Part shown: positions 60,046-64,000 of the stretch, piece after piece
Layout: the number at the start of each line of letters is the position of its first letter
Numbering within the stretch: position 1 is the stretch's first letter
Made by a program: the position numbers and the translations under genes
Notes under the pieces: model-generated
The model's database searches: none
Told to the model about the DNA's origin: nothing
Seen by the model: the letters and a program-made list of their open reading frames with translations, nothing else
Assembly (NCBI GenBank): GCA_021613535.1
Contig: CP075492.1
Coordinates: 12,586,001 to 12,650,000, forward strand
Direction of reading: 5' to 3'
Source of the DNA: Adineta vaga
Taxonomy: Eukaryota; Rotifera
DNA length: 64,000 bases

Positions 60046-60310
60046 TTAACCAATACGTGGTTCAACTGTAACAATATTTTTCTCATCAACAAAGACACGA
60101 ATTCGTGATGGATGAAAATCGAGTGTTACTGGTGAATTATCACGAACAGTTTGAATATCAGTAATATCTAAATTCACAAAAAGCAAACTGTAATTCGAAA
60201 GATGAAAATGTTGAGAATGATTTACCTGATTCTTTTTTGATAACTTTAATTGCAGAATCTGCATCTTTCCCAACTAATTCTGGCCAAACGCGTTTTTGTG
60301 CTGCAGACAT
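60046..60310 (-). CDS. Eglin/potato-inhibitor-I family serine protease inhibitor
   Basis: Small canonical inhibitor of chymotrypsin/elastase/subtilisin-like proteases. Two exons, 60226-60310 and 60046-60167; 68 aa with no cysteines, as in leech eglin c and barley CI-2. Signature: WPELVGKDADSAIKVI at the N-terminus, reactive loop NSPVTLDFHPSRIRVFVD with P1 = Leu44 and P1' = Asp45, and C-terminal VTVEPRIG. The loop is closest to eglin c (SPVTLDL), which predicts chymotrypsin or elastase specificity. No signal peptide with this start. An upstream in-frame ATG (60400) would add 30 mildly hydrophobic residues, but a CCAG acceptor-like site 9 nt before the chosen ATG favours the short form. The family is common in plants and patchy in animals. 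Confidence 0.92.
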
Positions 60311-60631
60311 TTTAGTTATCTGGAATAATGTAAACCTGACTGATGAAGAAAATGAAATACGAATATCTGTCGAATAAGACTTCACTACCAATGAATTCAT
60401 CCAACAAATATCTTCACCCTATGAAATAATAATCCAATCAATATTCAATTATTAGAAACAAATATTTCCTTTTTTTTATTGAAAATTAATTGATATCTAT
60501 TCGAAATTTTCTTATTGGTTAGAGGTCGCTAGTGTCTCTTGACATCACGCATTATCCTTCAAAGTTGTCATGTCGCATGACTAGACCAAAGTCCGATATT
60601 TATTTTTTCGATATTTTTAGAGTAGCAAAAC
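60311..60631. other. Divergent promoter region
   Basis: About 320 bp between the head-to-head starts of the eglin-like gene and BBLN. A TATA-less AT-rich spacer with a short T-run; both promoters must lie here. Confidence 0.45.
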
Positions 60632-61046
60632 ATGACGAACGCCGATCATCATCATTCCTATGAAGATGTGTCTTCGCGAGATGTTGAAATTGATTCTGGT
60701 AGATATACAAAAGAAATGTTGTTGACATTTTTCATATTTCTTGATTGTAATAGAATTAGTGGAATTGGAATCTGCTTTGAACGATATTGAAAAAGCCATG
60801 GATAAAATAGAATCTCAAAATTCTAATATACAAACTAAACTTCGTGATTTACTCGAATCAAATAAAGTAATGGCTAAAGAGTTCAATGATATTCGTTGTG
60901 GAATGTCAAATAAATTTAAAGATGTTACACATGAATTAGAACAAACGCCAGGTACTGCACATGATCTTGCTGCTGTTACATCCAATACATTAAATAAAAT
61001 TGAACAAGAAATGGCTGCAACAAATGATCAAAAGAATATGAAATGA
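60632..61046 (+). CDS. BBLN: Bublin coiled-coil protein
   Basis: Small coiled-coil protein (C9orf16/UPF0184 family). In C. elegans, bublin binds intermediate filaments and keeps intestinal lumen shape. Two exons, 60632-60698 and 60754-61046; 119 aa. The family core is clear: ELVELESALNDIEKAMDKIE, then NSNIQTKLRDLLESN and KEFNDIR, matching the heptad pattern and the LLESN motif of vertebrate proteins. The protein is longer than the human one (about 83 aa), with an extra C-terminal helix (SNKFKDVTHELEQTP .. NTLNKIEQEMAATN). A TTTTTAG acceptor-like site lies 11 nt before the ATG. A small putative mitochondrial protein gene follows 142 bp downstream. Confidence 0.82.
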
Positions 61047-61188
61047 TATTTTATTCGTTAGGAAAACAAAGACCAAAAACATTTTATTCACATTAGAAAC
61101 ATTCCTTTGCATGCATTTGTTTTCGTTTTTTTGTGTTTTGTTTGTAAGACAATAAACCAATCAGATAAATTTTCGTTTGTTTTAGATT

Positions 61189-61464
61189 ATGTCACTTCTT
61201 ACGCGGACAATTCTTTGTCGAGTATCACAACGTTTTGCAAGTACAGTTGGTGCTCATCCACAAGGTACTCAAGATGATCCATCATTAGCAGCTAATTTTT
61301 TACCCGATTTTACATTTCCACAAGGATTACAAGGTGATATTGTCGATGGATTGAATAAAGATGCTATTTGTCAAGTATGGTTAGAAAAATGTAAACTCTA
61401 TGGTTATAATAATTGTGAAGAGCGTCTTGAACAATTATTACAAAACAATTCAATAAAAAAATAA
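61189..61464 (+). CDS. Small putative mitochondrial protein, unknown function
   Basis: Single coding exon, 91 aa. The first 20 residues (MSLLTRTILCRVSQRFASTV) have the basic, hydroxylated, amphipathic character of a mitochondrial presequence. The mature part (NFLPDFTFPQGLQGDIVDGL .. QVWLEKCKLYGYNNCEERL) is short, has two cysteines and no membrane helix. I do not recognise the family; a respiratory-complex accessory subunit or mitochondrial ribosomal protein would fit the size. Upstream there is AATAAA near 61151 and then a TTTTAG acceptor 3 nt before the ATG, as expected for a downstream gene of a trans-spliced pair with BBLN. Confidence 0.68.
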   Translation: MSLLTRTILCRVSQRFASTVGAHPQGTQDDPSLAANFLPDFTFPQGLQGDIVDGLNKDAICQVWLEKCKLYGYNNCEERLEQLLQNNSIKK

Positions 61465-64000
61465 TCATTCTATTCGATCTGACTATTTATTTTCTTATAT
61501 ATATATTTCGAAAAAACAATGCTATTTAAAGATAGACTTACTGATGGTTCTATATGTAGTTTATGCCAATAATAAATACATTAACAATATACATATTAGA
61601 TCTCATTGAATTCGTAACCGTCAAAGTTTTGAAATGCTGAGATGTATGTGATGTAATATGTATCGAACAGAATCTGTTATTCGACTACCAAAGCAATTTG
61701 AAAAAAAATGATTTAATGGTTACAGATATCATTTCATTCCAAAGGTTTCTATTAAAAATTCGAAAGTAGATTTCATTTTTCGATTATATTTCAAGGAGAC
61801 ATATTCTAATGATAATTTTTCGATATTGACAAGATATCAATAGATTAAATTACTCTGATCAACCTTTAATTTGACATGATCTCACTTGTATATTATATAC
61901 TCAATTGTTATAAGTATATCCTTAATATATATTGAAATACTTTTGTTATGCTTTCATTTTTTTCTCTCTCTCGAAAAGTACAATATCAATTGAGACAATT
62001 GAATTAAGAATTAAAGTCTTAAAAAAGAAAAAGAAGATACATTGGTTCTTAGAAAAGATTAATAATTTGATCTGTCAATAATATGATGTAAGAATAAGTG
62101 TCATCTTAGTGATGACCTATGATATATCTCTTTCGAATGTCAATAGGATGTCTTACAAATACACAAAAAAAATTCTATTGTTTTCAATTGGAAACAAATG
62201 CCTTTTTTGTTGGTATAAGAAGAAATCAATAGATTTCTTATGTGTTAACAAATTTCCTTTGTTGGTCATTTTATGTTAACTGATATATGATATAGGTCGT
62301 TACATTGTCTGCTCATCTTTCATGAGGTTCAATGCTTATGCAAATGAGCCTTGAACTTCCTTTTAATTTAAATGGATTTAGGCGACAAAGCATTATGAAT
62401 AAGACTTGTAATAAACTGATGATGCAATCTCTAAGAATAAGTAAAAGCAATGACGCCAAACTAAATCTCAATTGACACCTCGATGATGAGAAAAGAAATG
62501 ACAGAAAGACGAACGAACATGTATGAAAAAAAGGAAAGAAAAGAAGAAAGAAAAGAAAGGAAATTTTTTTTCTTTCGAGCTATGAGATGTATTTTCATTA
62601 TTACCAGAGAAATACAAAATTTCATCATTTGACTGATTCTTGTTTTACTACATCTACGTACGTACATGTACAATATTTACACCAAATTACATCCAATTTT
62701 TTTCCTCTTTCCTTCGCAGCTTTTTTTCTTTTATCAATGAACAAAAGTCGGTAGATTGCCGTCCTCGAGAAATAAGATCTTGCCTATGGCGATGTCAACA
62801 ATCTCGTTCCTTTTACTAATATGTACGTATGTATGGATTTATGAGGATATTCATTATCAAACTCTTTTTTTTTTCTTCTTTACTAGAGTTGATTATCAAA
62901 TTTTATAATAGACAAGAATAAAACATACATATATAAGCACGTACACCTACATTCATATAACTACCAGACAAACATAAAGATCTTATATTCATACGCCTGA
63001 AAAAATAAAAGCTCGCTTTCTGTCCAGTATTCCAGTATGTATAAATATATTTATCTTATATTATTTCACACTTACTCTAATACTAAATTGCATTTCTCTG
63101 ATCTTAAAGTCTTACATTTATTCTTCGTCTTATTATTCAATCTGACTTTTAGGTAATACCTCTCATTTTTCTTTTTTTTTCATCGCTTATGAATAGCAGT
63201 TGACTAAATTATAACATCTGTATAAAAATGTTTCATTTTGCCTATCAATTGATTCAAATAACTTATTCCTTTTTTTTCTTCTTCTTCTTCTAATTCGAAA
63301 GAAGAAAAAGTCATCTTTCTAATTATATAGTTTAGTTGGCTAGGAAAGATTTCTTGAGATACATTCATGTACAAATTGGCTCATTAGATAGATATATACA
63401 TATATGTATGTAGATGTGATGCAATTTGAAAATAGTTTTTAATTGAAAAAAATTGAAGATGACCATTGCGAAGAAGAAGAAGAAGAAGAAAAAAATTGCT
63501 CATGCGATTCACATTATTGAACGATATATTTTGAAGATAAGTACATCGCGGCTGAAGATTGATCATAAATGATTCAAATGCATGATAAAAGAGAACGAGA
63601 AGGAGAGAAAGAATAAGTTTATCAATGTCTACACAAGCAATTATATTTTCTAATAGTTGTACATTTTCATTGTTTTATTTGATCAAATTCTCAATTGTCA
63701 CAACAAATAAAATTAAATGAACCGTAGAGAATGACAATGTAATGAGAATATGAAACAATTCAATTATAAGTTTCTTACATCATTAGTTTATTTTCGTCGA
63801 TATGTTCCGTTTTCAATCTTTTCTTTCGTACATCAGTAAATAAAACACCTTGATTATTTGAATATTTGTATAACATGTGTAAGGTTTCTCCAACGGTTGT
63901 TATTCATTATTCAAACATCCTGCCAGAGAAAGAGAGAGAGAGAAAAACATAGAGGTAAGCAAATGAAAAAAAAAGCAAAATCAATTGTTTTCTCTTTCTA
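61465..64000. other. Intergenic region to window end
   Basis: About 2.5 kb without a supported gene. It holds several short low-complexity tracts: GAAA-rich near 62525-62565, a T-run with TTC triplets near 63271-63292, a GAA triplet run near 63470-63490, and GA-rich DNA near 63921-63940. ORFs here are translations of these tracts. Confidence 0.5.

Noticed and set aside
62461-62673. 70-codon minus-strand ORF near the window end
   Set aside because: Largely encoded by a GAAA-rich tract; no other support.

Overview
This is an AT-rich, intron-rich nuclear window from a small-genome metazoan. A bdelloid rotifer (Adineta/Rotaria type) fits best. Introns are mostly 45-65 bp with GT..AG ends. Orthologues of core animal genes sit beside lineage-expanded F-box/repeat proteins, a B-box-like protein of bdelloid flavour, and at least two genes of bacterial or protist affinity that carry introns. 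The taxon is inferred from gene content and style; no rRNA or mitochondrial marker is present.

Layout. 0-9.5 kb: edge of a B-box-like gene (-), ADAT2 tRNA adenosine deaminase (+), a disordered orphan (+), a ROK-family fructokinase (-), a TFIIS-N/elongin-A-like protein (+) and a single-pass membrane protein (+). 9.8-16.5 kb: CTR9 (PAF1 complex) followed closely by DMAP1 (NuA4/SRCAP), same strand. 16.6-23.3 kb: a secreted acidic repeat protein, an orphan ORF and its 5'-truncated second copy, a decayed copy of the eIF2alpha 3' end, a WD-like gene remnant and an F-box gene. 23.3-28.4 kb: eIF2alpha (-), COQ6 (+) and a class-M-like sirtuin (+). 29.7-38.2 kb: two transgelin/calponin paralogues (+) around an orphan, then two tandem T-box genes (-). 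40.3-44.8 kb: a second F-box gene and a tincar-like eight-pass membrane protein (-). 47.3-54.8 kb: CEP135 in 25 exons (-) with an internal alternative first exon. 55.8-61.5 kb: cathepsin D, ankyrin/SOCS-box protein, RPL39, eglin-like protease inhibitor (all -), then bublin (BBLN) and a small putative mitochondrial protein (+). The last 2.5 kb has no gene I can support.

Exon boundaries were built by hand from reading frame, GT..AG sites and conservation with remembered family proteins. All frames close exactly, but no transcript evidence was available. Recurrent themes are 3'-splice-like sites directly in front of start codons (compatible with spliced-leader trans-splicing, which is known in rotifers), stop-free introns whose length is a multiple of three, micro-exons of 22-38 nt, and local partial copies of gene 3' ends. 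I found no transposon, CRISPR array, rRNA or convincing tRNA, and no obvious multi-gene novel system.
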